From: Polynucleobacter necessarius
GTDB lineage: Bacteria > Pseudomonadota > Gammaproteobacteria > Burkholderiales > Burkholderiaceae
Length of the DNA stretch: 64,000 nt
NCBI GenBank assembly: GCA_900095165.1
Contig: LT606947.1
Coordinates: 1,302,001 to 1,366,000, forward strand
Reading direction: 5' to 3'
The notes under the pieces were generated by a model. It was given only the letters and a program-made list of their open reading frames with translations. It was not told where the DNA came from and did no database searches. Positions 1 through 11,495 of this stretch are shown piece after piece (within the stretch, counting starts at the first letter, position 1; every line of letters begins with the position of its first letter). Made by a program: the position numbers and the translations under genes.

Positions 1-171
1 CTGCTGCTGATCTGGGCTGGCCAACAGCCTATTGGCAACCCTCTCTAAATCCTGCCATAAGGGCATCCATTGGCTCTCTTGATTCCAGACATATGGGCGC
101 TGGAATAATGGCACCAACAATCTTTGCGGCTGCATAAAGATCTGCTGGGGAGTTCTAACTTGTGTATCCAT
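1..171 (-). CDS. DUF262 (GmrSD-like) protein, N-terminal part
   Basis: This leftward gene starts with ATG at 171 and runs off the left edge, so only 57 codons are visible. The peptide contains VPLFQRPYVWNQ at about residues 22-33, which matches the QR-x-Y-W signature of the DUF262/ParB-like N-terminal domain of GmrS-type proteins. That family includes modification-dependent (type IV) nucleases that cut modified phage DNA. It lies downstream of hsdR on the same strand, fitting a defence-gene cluster. The family call rests on the motif alone; the nuclease half, if present, is outside the window. Confidence 0.65.
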   Translation of the reverse strand, partial: MDTQVRTPQQIFMQPQRLLVPLFQRPYVWNQESQWMPLWQDLERVANRLLASPDQQQ

Positions 172-511
172 ATTGTCAACCCGCTACTAGCGGCTAAAAA
201 TTACCTAATTTATTGATCTTAATAGCATAAGACTTACTGCACAAAGTAATTACATCTTTGCTACACGAAGAGGATTACCCAGAAAATTTGAAGCCATCTC
301 TAATTTTCTGCATTAGCAAGAATTAAAAAGCTGCTGATTGACCAACGCAATTTCTCTGCGAACCCGCCTCAAACGCTAATCTCTCCTGAGACAGCCGCTC
401 GCCCTTGTAACCACCCAGAGCGCAACCCCATCAAATCAATCCACCTACACCTTTAAACTTCTCAACAAAAACAGCAATCTTCTGAAACACGTTTTGCTTC
501 TTTGCAAGGTA
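172..511. other. Intergenic gap between hsdR remnant and DUF262 gene
   Basis: I see no convincing coding frame, RNA gene or terminator in this 340-base AT-rich stretch. It lies downstream of the hsdR stop and upstream of the DUF262 start on the minus strand, so a promoter for the latter may be here, but no clear -35/-10 pair at a proper distance was found. Confidence 0.5.
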
Positions 512-3500
512 TTACGGATTAAGCGGGCTCATCTTAGGCAGGATGGCATTAAGCTCGGTACCATTATCGCTAGCAAACTCCCGTTTTAATGAGGCAGCAA
601 TATAGCGTCTGGCCGCTTCTGCATTTAGATTCTCCGCGCCTATTAACTCCTGTACCTCACGCTGTTGCGCCGCCTGGGCGAAAGTGAAAAAAGCTTCAAT
701 CACGTTGGCCTTGTCACCAATTTGATCCAGATCGGTCTGATGAATAAAGTCCACCAGCAGGCTCTCTTTGGCGCGGTTGCCTAGACTGGCTCGAATCACG
801 CGACGCACTTCATCCACCAGATCTGCTTTGGTCTTGGTCTTCTTGCTGTGATCGAAGATCAACTCCAGGATGTAATCTAGGTTGATTTCCTGAGACTTCA
901 ACAGGTCCACCTCAAAGACCACATCATCCCAGTCAATGGTGGATTTGTCTTTCTCATCGGTGGATTTCTGGTGCCTAAGCCAGTCGCGCACGTCGTTGTA
1001 GGTAGATCGGTAATCCTGAATCTTGCGATCAGAGGGGGAGCGTGATGGTTTGCAGTGCTGCCAGATCATCATCATTCAGATAGTGCTTGGCTTTGAAAAC
1101 CTCCACCGCAGCAGGATCGGAGGTGTCGACGCTTTGCAAGGCGCGCAGAGCGGCGAACTCATCATAGTTTTACAGCACATTTTCGATACGCAAATACTCG
1201 CCAAAGAGCTTTGCGAAGTCCTTTTTGTCTGATTCTTTTTCAATGGACGCGGAGTCGGGGAATCGCGTTTCCAATTCCTTCACCACATCCACAAAGCCAC
1301 GCCTAGCCTCACCAGTTGCAACATCGGCGAAACCTTCCATGTACTCCTTGTAGCTCTTCTCCAGCATCACGTTCTTGGTGTTTTTGTCGCCGAACAGGGT
1401 GATTGCATCGATGGTTGCCTGCTCAAGGTCGTGGAATGTGACGATGTTGCCGAAAGTCTTGGTGGCATCAAAGATACGGTTGGTGCGCGAATACGCCTGC
1501 ATCAGACCGTGATAGCGCAGGTTTTTATCCACGAACAGCGTGTTCAGCGTGGGAGCATCAAAGCCTGTTAGGAACATACCCACCACAATCAGCAGGTCGA
1601 TTTCTTTGGCCTTCACCTGCTTGGCCAAGTCGCGGTAGTAATTCTGGAAGCCGTTGCTGTCCACACTGAAGTTAGTCTTGAACAGCGCGTTGTAGTCGGC
1701 GATGGCTGCGCTTAAAAACTCTTTGGCGCTGCTATTCATGGCGGACACATCAAAACTTTCGTCAAGAATGTCGCCCACAGCATCCTGCTCTTCGTTGGCC
1801 GCAAACGAAAAGATGGTGGCCACCCGCAAAGGCTTGTCGCTTTCTTTTTGCAGGTTTCTAAACGACTCGTAATACAGCTTGGAGGCATCCACGCTGCTAA
1901 CGGCAAACATGGCGTTAAAGCCCTTGCTTTTGTCAATGCCACCCGCTTGCAGGCGGTGGGTCTTCTGCTGAAAGTTGTTCAGGATGTACTGGGTAATTTC
2001 ACCGATACGGTCGGGATGCAATAGGGCCTGTTTGTTTTCTGCGGCGCTGAGTTTTTTATCGTCCTGCTCGACCTCGATGGCCTTGAACTTAGGTCGTACA
2101 TCGTTGTAGTCCACCTTGAACTTGAGCGCCTTTTCATCGCGGATCGCATCGGTGATGACGTACGAATGCAGCTCGTGGCCAAACACGCTAGCCGTGGTTT
2201 CAGCGCCCATCGCGTTTTCCGGGAAAATGGGCGTTCCGGTGAATCCAAACTGGTAGAACTTCTTGAATTTCTTCTTGAGGTTTTTCTGCGCTTCACCAAA
2301 CTGACTCCGATGGCACTCGTCAAAAATGAACACCACCTGCTTGCCGTAGATGGGCAAATCGGACTCGCCCTTCATCAGGTTGTTTAGTTTCTGGATGGTG
2401 GTGACGACGATCTTGTTATCAATCTTTTCCAGGTTGCGCTTAAGGCCAGCAGTGCTGTCCGATCCATTCACACTGTCCGGTGAAAAACGTTGGTATTCCC
2501 TCATGGTCTGGTAGTACAGATCCTTGCGATCCACCACGAAGAACACCTTGTCGACGAAATCTAATTCGGTGGTCATGCGTGCGTCTTTAAAACTAGTCAG
2601 CGTCTTGCCCGAGCCAGTGGTGTGCCAAACGAAACCCTGCCCTCAATGTCACACCAGCGCTTGGCTTGGTACGCGCTATTGATCTTCCACAAAATACGTT
2701 CCGTGGCTGCAATTTGGTAAGGGCGCATCACCAGCAACGTGTTGCTGGTATCGAATACGGAATAGCGCAGCAAGATCTTCAGCAACGTGTCTTTTTGAAA
2801 GAAGGTGGCGGCAAAGTCTTTCAGGTCTTTGATCAGGCTGTTGTCCGCCTTCGCCCAGTTCATGGTGAAGTCGAAGCTGTTCTTGTTGCGCTGTGTCGTG
2901 TTGGCAAAGTAACGGCTATCGGTGCCATTGGAGATCACGAACAACTGCAGGTACTTGAACAAGGAATGCTCGCTGTTGAAGCTCTCCTTGCTGTAGCGAT
3001 GCACTTGGTTAAAGGCTTCACGAATTGCTACACCACGTTTCTTCAGTTCCACCTGCACCAGAGGCAGACCGTTGACCAGAATGGTCACGTCGTAGCGGTT
3101 GGCGTGGCTGCCAGTCTGCTCAAATTGCTTGATCACCTGCACCTTGTTGCGGGCTATGTTCTTCTTGTCTAGCAGGTAAATGTTCTGGATGCGACCATCG
3201 TCAAAGACAAAGTCGTGGATATAGTCATTGTGTATCTTGCGGGTTTTCTCGACGATTCCATCGCTGGGCTTGTCTAAATATGTTTCAACAAAGCATTGCC
3301 ACTCGCCCTCTGCAAACTGGACGTTGTTGAGCGTTTGCAGAGATGCACGCGCACATTGGCGAGCAACGCGTCAGGCGTATTCAGACTAGGTAGATATTCA
3401 TAGCCCTGGTTTTGCAAATCTTGAATGAACTCACGCTCCAGGTCATCTTCGCTCTGGTAACCCTCTGCGACCTTCCATTGTGGTGCGTATTGGTCAAGAA

Positions 3501-3543
3501 CGATGAAGCTCTTCGACTCGGCAATGGTTTTGTAATCGCTCAT
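512..3543 (-). pseudogene. hsdR: Type I restriction enzyme R subunit, broken (hsdR)
   Basis: The R subunit is the ATP-dependent translocase and nuclease of a type I restriction system. The reading frame is in pieces. It starts at 3543 ([11 protein letters not shown]), shifts near 3345, shifts again near 2640 just before Walker A (TTGSGKT, 2600-2622), has an in-frame TAA at 1167-1169, and shifts in a C-run near 1040 before the C-terminal domain that ends at 512. The helicase motif DECHRS and the downstream GFTGTP are recognisable. Its ATG overlaps the stop of the RhuM-like gene (ATGA), showing the original operon. With four lesions no full-length product is possible, so restriction should be absent unless another R subunit exists. 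Confidence 0.9.
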
Positions 3544-4583
3544 TGCTCGACATCCTTTTTGTGCAACAGCTTTTTGACTTGGCGATCGAAGTCGGATTCG
3601 ATGCGCTGCTGCTTGTTGAATTTTTCGTACTCGGCCAGCGCTTTTTGATCGGCCTGCTCGCGGCTGATGCTGTCGTAGCCTTCCAGAATACGGTATTCAT
3701 TGAAGGCCAAAAATTTGTCCGCGCTCTCGGCAAAACCCGCCATGGTGAAGCTGGTGCGCTGCTCGATGATGCGCTCGATGTAGTCAAAAAAGCGGCCACT
3801 GCACGTTCCAGCTTTTTGATGTCTGACTCGTTTAAATAATTTTTGGCCACCAGCGTGTCCGATTTCAGCACGCGGCCAGCGGAGGCATTTTTGTAAGTGC
3901 TCAGGCCCATCAGCGGCTTGCTGGCATCGGCTTGGCGCGAAATGATCTCAGCAGCCGCCTGTCCTGTGATGGCGAAGTGAAACTTGTCTTGCACATGGGC
4001 ATAAAACAGCCGCGTAGTCTCTGACTTGGGGTCGTAGTCGTCGATGCTGCACTCGGCAAAAATGTCGGTGATCTGCTGATAAATGCGCCGCTCGCTGGCT
4101 CGAATGGAACGTACCCGCTCCAACAACTCGCGGAAATAGTCTTGCCCGAAATGACGGCCGTTTTTCAGCCGCTCATCGTCCATGGCAAAGCCTTTGATGA
4201 TGTATTCCTTGATCAGTTGAGTCGCCCAAATGCGAAACTGCGTGGCCTGTGCCGAATTGACACGGTAGCCCACCGAGATGATGGCATCGAGGTTGTAGTA
4301 TTTGACCTGCTGTGTCTGCGTCAACCCTGCCACAGCACCGTGCTCGCTGGTTGTTTCCAAAATGGAAATAACCACTTCTTCCACCAATTCGCCGCTGTCA
4401 AAGATGTTTTTCAGGTGCTTGGAAATGGCTGGCACCCCCACCCCAAACAACTCAGCCATGCGCTTTTGCGTCAGCCAAATGGTTTCGTTGTTGAGCAGCA
4501 CCTCCAACCTTGATGGCGCCATTGGGCGCGGTGTAGAGCAGGAACTCGGTCGTTTGGTCGCGTAGGCTCACAGCTTTGGTCAT
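3540..4583 (-). pseudogene. RhuM-family protein, frameshifted
   Basis: RhuM-family (virulence RhuM-like) genes often sit between hsdS and hsdR in type I loci; their biochemical role is not settled. The start is ATG 4583 with GAGGAG upstream. A shift near 4505-4520 moves into the main frame, which carries the typical IWLTQKRMAELFGV and YYNLDAIISVGYRVNS segments, and a second shift near 3785 lies in a T-run (six T where seven would keep frame). The last part ends [16 protein letters not shown] and onward to stop 3540. The reconstructed product is about 350 residues. Both lesions are single-base indels. Confidence 0.8.
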
Positions 4584-4594
4584 AACTCGACTCC

Positions 4595-4777
4595 TCACAG
4601 GTGAATACCCAGGGGCAGTTTGTCCCCAGGTACCAGTCTGATGATTTCCAGCTTCAACTGGTTAGTGGCACTAACCACTTCGCTGCCCTCTTGCTTGAGC
4701 TTGAAGGCGTAGATCAGCTGCACCTTCTTGTCGGCGTCTTTCAATTGCTGGACAATTTCGGGCAGCGTCTTGCTCAT
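4595..4777 (-). CDS. Small 60-residue ORF, possible deletion remnant
   Basis: This ORF begins one base past the original hsdS stop (4779-4781) and ends just before the RhuM-like gene. Its first 25 or so residues (MSKTLPEIVQQLKDADKK then VQLIYAF) resemble, from memory, the extreme N-terminus of anticodon-nuclease-like AAA ATPases found in type I loci, where YAF is followed by the Walker A loop. Here the P-loop is missing and an unrelated lysine-rich tail follows. It may be the scar of an internal deletion or a genuine small protein. No function can be given. Confidence 0.4.
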   Translation of the reverse strand: MSKTLPEIVQQLKDADKKVQLIYAFKLKQEGSEVVSATNQLKLEIIRLVPGDKLPLGIHL

Positions 4778-4841
4778 GCTATGCCGTGGCCTCCAGCTCC
4801 GCGAAGCTCAATAGCTTGTTCCGGTAGTGTTCGTATTGCTG

Positions 4842-5977
<1,136 letters not shown>

Positions 5978-5981
<4 letters not shown>

Positions 5982-7528
5982 GCTTCCTCTCCTTCCAGAT
6001 CTGTAACGATGGCATCAATTTGCGTTCGCAATTCCGCCTGTCGCACAACGATGTTGGCAATTTGTGCGTTGAGTGCCGTGATGTCCACCACTTCGCGGTT
6101 GTCTTTGGCTTCGACGTAGCTGCTGACCGAGAGGTTGTAGCCGTTGGCGGCGACCATCTCGAAGGGTACTGACCGTGCAAAGTGATCAACATTCGCCTTG
6201 CTGTCGAACACCGCCATGATCTGGTCGATGTGCGTGCCCAGTAGCACGTTGTTGTTGGTTTCCTTTTTGAACAGGGCGCTGGCGTCGATGAACTGGGTGG
6301 TGGTGTCGGTTTTGTGCTTGGATAACACCAGAATCGTCACGGCAATAGTGGTGCCGTAGAACAGATTGGGCGCCAGCGAAATCACGGTTTCGACGTAGTT
6401 GTTTTCCACCAGATACTGGCGGATTTTCTGCTCCGCTCCACCGCGGTAGAAAATGCCAGGGAAACAGACGATGGCGGCACGGCCTTTGCTGGAAAGGTAA
6501 CTGAGTGCGTGCAGCACAAAAGCAAAGTCGGCTTTGGACTTGGGCGCGAGCACACCAGCAGGGGCGAAGCGGTCGTCGTTGATAAGAGTGGGGTCATCAC
6601 TACCCACCCACTTCACCGAGTAAGGCGGGTTGGAGACGATGGCATCGAACGGCTTGTCGTCGCCAAAGTGGGGTTCGATCAGCGTGTCACCCAGTTGGAT
6701 GTTGAACTTGTCGTAATTGACGTTGTGCAAGAACATGTTCATGCGCGCCAAGTTATAGGTGGTGTGGTTGAGTTCTTGCCCCCAGAAACCGTCTTCAATC
6801 AAATGCTGGTCAAAGTGTTTTTTTGCCTGCAGCAGCAGCGAGCCCGAGCCGCAGGCAGGATCGTAAATTTTGTTGACGCTGGTCTGCTTGTGCATGGCCA
6901 GCTGTGCAATCAGCTTGGACACATGCTGCGGGGTAAAGTACTCGCCACCAGATTTGCCAGCATTGGCCACGTAATTGGAGATCAGAAATTCGTAGGCGTT
7001 GCCGAACAGGTCGATATGGCTGGCATCGAAGTCGCCAAAGTCCAGTTCAGCCACACCCTTGAGCACAGCAGCCAAACGGGCATTCTTGTCTTTGACGGTA
7101 TTGCCCAGGCGCTTGCTGGTGATATCAAAGTCGGCGAACAAGCCACGGATGTCGCGCTCGGACGGGTAGCCTAAGGCAGAGTTTTCAATGGCCGAAAAAA
7201 TCGCCGCCATGTCGGTGTTCAAGCTGTCGTTGGTGTTAGCGCTGGCGACAACCTTGGCAAACAATTGGCTTGGGTAGATGAAATAACCCTTAGTCTTAAT
7301 GGCATCGTCCTTAACCTCCGGAACAATATCCCTATCGGAGAGTGCGACATAGTTAACGCTTTCATCACCGCCTTCAATATAGTTGACAAAGTTTTCGCTG
7401 ATAAAACGATAAAACAGGGTGCCGAGCACATATTGCTTGAAATCCCAGCCATCTACTGCGCCTCGTACATCATTAGCAATTTGCCAAATCTGTCGTTGTA
7501 GGGCGGCGCGTTGTTGGGCACTTGTCAT
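5978..7528 (-). CDS. hsdM: Type I DNA adenine methyltransferase subunit (hsdM)
   Basis: HsdM is the N6-adenine methyltransferase of the type I complex (M2S). I take ATG 7528 ([15 protein letters not shown]) because AGGAA lies about eight bases upstream and because it gives 516 residues, typical for the type IC-like family; a longer frame to 7594 lacks a comparable site. An N-terminal HsdM helical domain is followed by the SAM motif DPACGSG at residues 223-229 and the catalytic NPPY at 300-303. The stop overlaps the hsdS start (ATGA). It is the only clearly intact large gene in the locus. Confidence 0.95.
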
Positions 7529-7686
7529 GCTGTTATTCCTATTCCAATCGTTTACATAGGCATTGAGAAGCAAATGAATATGACATAAATACACTAGAGA
7601 TTGAGTTTGCTCAAAATATAGTCATTCAAATGCACAAGCCATAACGTCATACTAAATTAATTGGCAAGCACCCATCCAAAACCCAA

Positions 7687-7704
7687 GGACCCCTTCTGGG
7701 GGCC
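7687..7704 (-). terminator. Weak hairpin downstream of RES gene
   Basis: GGACCCC and GGGGGCC arms pair around TTCT with one mismatch, about 45 bases past the RES stop on the minus strand. The following T-rich stretch is short, so terminator function is uncertain. Confidence 0.3.
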
Positions 7705-7748
7705 CATTAGCATTCAATTGCCACTACTCTTGGATCTATGGATGAAAT

Positions 7749-8710
7749 TTACGCGGTGTATGCTCCCACCCCCTCCAGACCTCTTGCGGAGTTTGCATCT
7801 AATCGCACATGCTTAACCCCAGGAAGGATTTGGCCAACTACCTCAATATAAGAGCGCCCATCCATGAGCCCAGGGAAAATTGCCAAGCAATCTCCTGCCC
7901 CTTTAGTGGATTTGTAGAGAATTGCCTCAAACCCTGCTGCCCGAATGAGCTCAGCCAAGATATGACTTTGCGAAGGTAACCCAAATTGAACTGGGAGGGT
8001 TCGCCAATTATTTTTTAACACCACACTACACACCTGCTCCGCCGTCTTCACCACTAAAAGCTCAGACATGGGTATCTTGAGCTCTTTTGCCAATTCCCGA
8101 GCACGTGGCGGGAGGGTAATTTTTGCAAGGACTTTAGCTAAAGCAGCCACAGAAGCATCTTTGCGCAAATCAAATACCCGATGCAATTTCCCACAAAGCG
8201 AAATGGCCGTGTAATCCACCCCTGGATTGAGCGCCAATTCGGCAGGAGTTAATCCATCTACATTGCTTTTGCTTTCTATCTGAAATTTTTCTCGAAAAGC
8301 GGTTGCATGATCTTGGGCGATATAGAAAGCGGGCCACGGAGACAAGGTACCAGGATCTAGCTCAATGCCTACATTAAATCTCCCGCCACCTTCTGGATTG
8401 CATAAACTTCCCGCGCAGCTTAAAGGCTCTAGACCATATTGATAATCAATCAACCTTACCCAATTTTCAAGGGGGTATACAAGCGGCTCCACAGATCGCA
8501 AAGCTTTGAGCAATTGAGGTCTTAACTTACGTCTTTCAGGCTCCAAATTGAAGTAGAAAACTGCCTCAAGCTCATCAAGATTTTGAGAAGCTGCGTTCCA
8601 CTCTCGAAGATTTGCCTTAGAAAAACGATCAAGCTCAAGAATGTTGCGGACAGGTTTGCTGGCGGGCGGAGAGGGCCTACTAGGAATGGCACGTTTTTTG
8701 ACCTCGCCAT
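7749..8710 (-). pseudogene. RES-domain toxin, N-terminal frameshift
   Basis: RES toxins of the RES/Xre families degrade NAD+ when not held by their antitoxin. The likely start is ATG 8710 (MARSKK), 11 bases after the antitoxin stop, but an A-run near 8695-8700 has six A where seven keep frame, so the product from this start ends at 8522. The remaining 265-residue frame includes GRFN, the conserved arginine motif of the RES domain, and continues to stop 7749. An internal TTG at 8546 could start a shortened protein. I expect little or no active toxin from the normal start. Confidence 0.8.
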
Positions 8711-8721
8711 TCGTAGCCCAG

Positions 8722-9168
8722 TTACTTAACCTTGGCTGCCTGACGAATTCCTGCGTCGTTCGCGCTCATAGCCCCGATAATATACTTACGCAGACGGTCA
8801 AAACGACCCAAACGAATCATGTCGCGAGGGGCAACATCCCCAAGCAAAGGGTTTCGCGCCCGAAACCACACCGCAGTTTTCTCAGCACCCCCATTAAAAA
8901 CCTTAGCAACGAGATTAATGGTGATGCCAATCTCTTCAAGTCGCTCGCGAACCTGTTCGGGAATGGCATCGTCATAACGTACAGACTTAACCGAAACGGA
9001 CGCCAAACGGGAGACATCTTCCTTTTTAAGGTTCAGCATTTCCGGGACTCTTTTGGCATCAAAATGCTTGCCGATACCAAAATTAAGAACGTCGTCTGGA
9101 ACGGCATCAAAGAGACCTAAGGGCAGTCTTACGCCTTGAGTAATTGGGGCGGCTTGCTTTGTTGTCAT
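8722..9168 (-). CDS. Xre/MbcA/ParS-family antitoxin
   Basis: This 148-residue protein is the partner of the adjacent RES toxin. The N-terminal two-thirds holds a degenerate helix-turn-helix (KKEDVSRLASVSVKSVRY), and the C-terminal part (FNGGAEKTAVWFRARNPLL) is the toxin-binding ParS/MbcA-like domain in which W-x-x-x-x-N-P-x-L is conserved. The antitoxin gene comes first, as is usual, letting the complex bind its own promoter in the AT-rich 9169-9300 region. It is open while the toxin is frameshifted, as expected if loss of the toxin came first. Confidence 0.85.
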   Translation of the reverse strand: MTTKQAAPITQGVRLPLGLFDAVPDDVLNFGIGKHFDAKRVPEMLNLKKEDVSRLASVSVKSVRYDDAIPEQVRERLEEIGITINLVAKVFNGGAEKTAVWFRARNPLLGDVAPRDMIRLGRFDRLRKYIIGAMSANDAGIRQAAKVK

Positions 9169-9335
9169 ATGGGGCTTTGTGTAAGGAAATCAGTTATCGT
9201 AAACCAATTTATAACCATGTTTTAACACTATTAGAGCATACTTAAAGATCTTGAACCAACCACAATAAAAGCTTCACAAAATCATTGTGTCATAGTATAA
9301 AATAATCGACATCGATCAATAAATACTCTTAAATC

Positions 9336-9584
9336 ATGATTACTTGCCGACTTTCTACCGTTCTAGGCGCCCGTCGCATTAAGGTATCCGACGTCTGTAG
9401 AGCTACTGGCATTGCCAGAGCTACCTTAGATCGCTATTACAACGACCGGGTTAACAGCTTTGATCGTGAAGTGCTTACTAAGCTATGTGACTACCTCCAA
9501 GTCGAACTCGGAGAGCTCATTGCCAAGCTAAACCAGGAGGATTTATTTGCACCACTTACCACTGGCAGCAAAGAGTCCTCATGA
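9336..9584 (+). CDS. Small Xre-type helix-turn-helix regulator
   Basis: The 82-residue protein is almost entirely one Cro/C1-type helix-turn-helix (KVSDVCRATGIARATLDRYY; recognition helix near residues 24-34), similar to YozG-like HTH_26 regulators. Its stop overlaps the ATG of the next small gene as ATGA, so the two are probably translated together. It diverges from the antitoxin gene across a 167-base AT-rich spacer that likely holds both promoters. Target genes cannot be told from the sequence. Confidence 0.8.
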   Translation: MITCRLSTVLGARRIKVSDVCRATGIARATLDRYYNDRVNSFDREVLTKLCDYLQVELGELIAKLNQEDLFAPLTTGSKESS

Positions 9585-9807
9585 GCGAGCGGGATATGAA
9601 ATTGCTCCTAGATAACCAAGCCTTGAAAAAGGTTCAGGTGCACTACGGAGTGATGTCACAAGGCTATATATGATCATCGCCGATGGCAAGCCTTTAGAAA
9701 CCAGCAAAGGTGCGCCCAGGGAATTTAAGACCTTAGATGCCGCTGCCAAGCTGTTATTCAAAATCGGTATTGCAGATTTTGCAATCAAACTCAAAACCAC
9801 TGCTTAA
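9581..9807 (+). pseudogene. ParC-like small plasmid/island protein, frameshifted
   Basis: Translation from ATG 9581 gives MSERDMKLLLDNQALKK and stops at a TGA near 9671. Shifting one frame there restores an open tail (ADGKPLETSKGAPREFKTLD then AAAKLL) to stop 9807. The start and the PREFKTLDAAAKL segment resemble short ParC/partition-associated proteins on plasmids and islands that end in a KxLDAAxxLL motif. The resemblance is from memory and the role is unknown. Coupled to the upstream regulator by a four-base overlap. Confidence 0.5.
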
Positions 9808-9830
9808 ATCCAAGGGGCTTAGGGACAATC

Positions 9831-10256
9831 ATGACTCGCATTGAAAGATTTGATCTATACGCGTGTCCTAAATGTCAGCAAATTCACATTAAGCCAAACT
9901 ACTCTTCGATTAGCATCTATGGCCCACCTATGCCCATGGGAATGCCGCCCGATGCTTTTTACGCCCCAACAGATATAAAGGTTTGTCAAAAATGTGGGGG
10001 GAAGATCCCCTTTTCTGAATACATCCCAACAGGTCATATGGAGCCGCTGAAATTTAATGAAAAAGGAATTGGCCAAAGAAAGCTCTTTCCGAGCCTTGCT
10101 GAGCACCCTCGCACCACCCCTCTTCCTAGCCCAATGGAAAACCTAAGCAGAATTGGTGATGAGAGTTTTTACCAATTTGGCGGGAGACTTTCTAAGTCTT
10201 GGATTTCCAGTTGGAAAGATAAGTTTTTGCAAAAGCTTCGCTCACTCGCTAGCTAA
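9831..10256 (+). CDS. Hypothetical protein with two CxxC pairs
   Basis: I do not recognise the 141-residue protein. It has CPKC at residues 12-15 and CQKC at about 52-55, arranged like a zinc ribbon with a proline-rich loop between (GPPMPMGMPP). The C-terminal half is basic and has no membrane segment. It follows the ParC-like remnant by 23 bases and is probably in the same transcript. It appears intact. A 23-base repeat lies immediately after its stop. Confidence 0.6.
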   Translation: MTRIERFDLYACPKCQQIHIKPNYSSISIYGPPMPMGMPPDAFYAPTDIKVCQKCGGKIPFSEYIPTGHMEPLKFNEKGIGQRKLFPSLAEHPRTTPLPSPMENLSRIGDESFYQFGGRLSKSWISSWKDKFLQKLRSLAS

Positions 10257-10257
10257 T

Positions 10258-10280
10258 CTTGATTAATTTTGATTGTTTTC
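10258..10280. repeat. Dispersed 23-base AT-rich repeat, copy 1
   Basis: The block reading TTGATTAATTTTGATTG plus flanks is identical over 23 bases to copy 3 at 14615-14637 and near-identical to copy 2 at 13759-13779. Each copy is itself an imperfect tandem of TTGATT. It lies between converging genes. Confidence 0.8.
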
Positions 10281-10315
10281 AAGTTGAATAACAGCTTAAA
10301 TCAATACCACCAAAT

Positions 10316-10546
10316 TTAAGACTCTTCGCTTAATAAGGCTTGAATTGAAACCTGCAATGCAGTTGCAAGCTTCACAAGCACCTCCAAAGAAGGGTTAGCA
10401 ACTACACGCTCAATCTTACTCACCAGCGTTCTATCCACTCCCGCCTCTAATGCAAGACGCTCTTGAGCTAACCCACGTTCAAGACGAATTCTCTTGATAT
10501 TTAATGCCAGCAAATTCTTTTTTCTAGCTAATTCTCGCTCCCACAT
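10316..10546 (-). CDS. Xre-family transcriptional regulator
   Basis: A 76-residue Cro/C1-type regulator. I choose ATG 10546 (MWERELARKK) because AGGGGG stands about seven bases upstream; the longer frame to 10612 has no such site. The helix-turn-helix reads LAQERLALEAGVDRTLVSKI followed by ERVVANPSLEVLVKLA, the common form of phage and island repressors. It faces a secreted-protein remnant on the other strand, and their starts are about 118 bases apart, so it may control that promoter. The gene is intact. Confidence 0.85.
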   Translation of the reverse strand: MWERELARKKNLLALNIKRIRLERGLAQERLALEAGVDRTLVSKIERVVANPSLEVLVKLATALQVSIQALLSEES

Positions 10547-10663
10547 GGTGGCCCCCTTAATTACAAGGGTTATCACCGATCCATGGCTATAAATCCACGG
10601 ATTATGAGCCACGGTTTTAAAGCTACAATTTAAGTATTAATTTCTAGAACTAGTGGGGTGTCC

Positions 10664-11180
10664 GTGCAAACCATCAGAATTATTGCTGCAGTAATCACAG
10701 CACTTTTATTCACCTCAGTCATGGCACAAACCAAAGAAGACCTCTTTAATAAGGAGCTTGAGCGTATTGTTGCCCAATATGAGGCCAAAAAAAATTAGTC
10801 AATCAGAAGCCGCAAAAGAAATATTCATTGCATCAAAATCATATTTCCCGAACGATAAGTTAACGCAGGACTATTTCCAATCATTATCGGAGTACACAAA
10901 TCAGCTAGCTAAAAAATCTATTACTCGAAAGAAATTTGATGAACTTCGGTATGCAAGGGCGGAAAGATATGAGGCTGCTATGGCAGACAGAAAAGAGGCT
11001 GCTGAAAGGGCACAACGCCAAGCTGAATTAGAAAATGAGCGCATGAGACAAGCTCAAGCAGCCGCGTATGACGAAGCCATCCGCCAACAAAGAAATGCTA
11101 TGGCCGGTGCTGCAGCCTTACAAGGCGTTGGCAGGGCCTTCAATAACTCATTCGGTCAATCGATTACCCCGCCACCGTAG
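10664..11180 (+). pseudogene. Secreted coiled-coil protein, poly-A frameshift
   Basis: A GTG start at 10664 (or 10658) preceded by GGGG gives a clear signal peptide (IRIIAAVITALLFTSVMAQ), then the frame stops at 10796-10798. Immediately before, the run GGCC followed by eight A has one A too many; with seven, reading continues as SQSEAAKEIFIASK and on to stop 11180. The C-terminal half is a charged, likely coiled-coil region (AERAQRQAELENERMRQAQA). Function is unknown. The run makes it a candidate for slippage rescue rather than a simple dead gene. Confidence 0.6.
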
Positions 11181-11237
11181 ATCTGTAATTACTACGGTGG
11201 AACCCGTTACTGCTACTGAGATTGACGGGGTAATAAC

Positions 11238-11495
11238 ATGCAAGAACATGACTGGCAAACTATTGTAGTTAACTACCGAGAAAGGGTCTTTTGGATATTG
11301 GTCATGGTGCAAATGGGCGCCATTCACCTATTTGTTGTTCCGAATCGATCATTGATAGCCTGGGCAAAAGATCAAATGGGATCCTGGTATTACGATGACT
11401 TTATTTGGATGGTAATTTGGATCATCGTTTTCGGGTGTATTTTGATAATTTCCAAAGCGCTTGAAAAGCTTGCCTTTCTCAATTTAGAACAATAA
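11238..11495 (+). CDS. Small two-helix membrane protein, unknown
   Basis: The 85-residue protein has two hydrophobic stretches (FWILVMVQMGAIHLFVV at about 18-34 and FIWMVIWIIVFGCILII at about 55-71) with polar ends. I do not recognise a family. It lies 57 bases after the secreted coiled-coil gene on the same strand and may have been co-expressed with it. The frame is intact. Confidence 0.55.
   Translation: MQEHDWQTIVVNYRERVFWILVMVQMGAIHLFVVPNRSLIAWAKDQMGSWYYDDFIWMVIWIIVFGCILIISKALEKLAFLNLEQ

Noticed and set aside
6509..7174. Long plus-strand ORF of 221 codons opposite hsdM
   Set aside because: It lies fully within the well-supported hsdM gene and has no recognisable protein features; it is a shadow frame.
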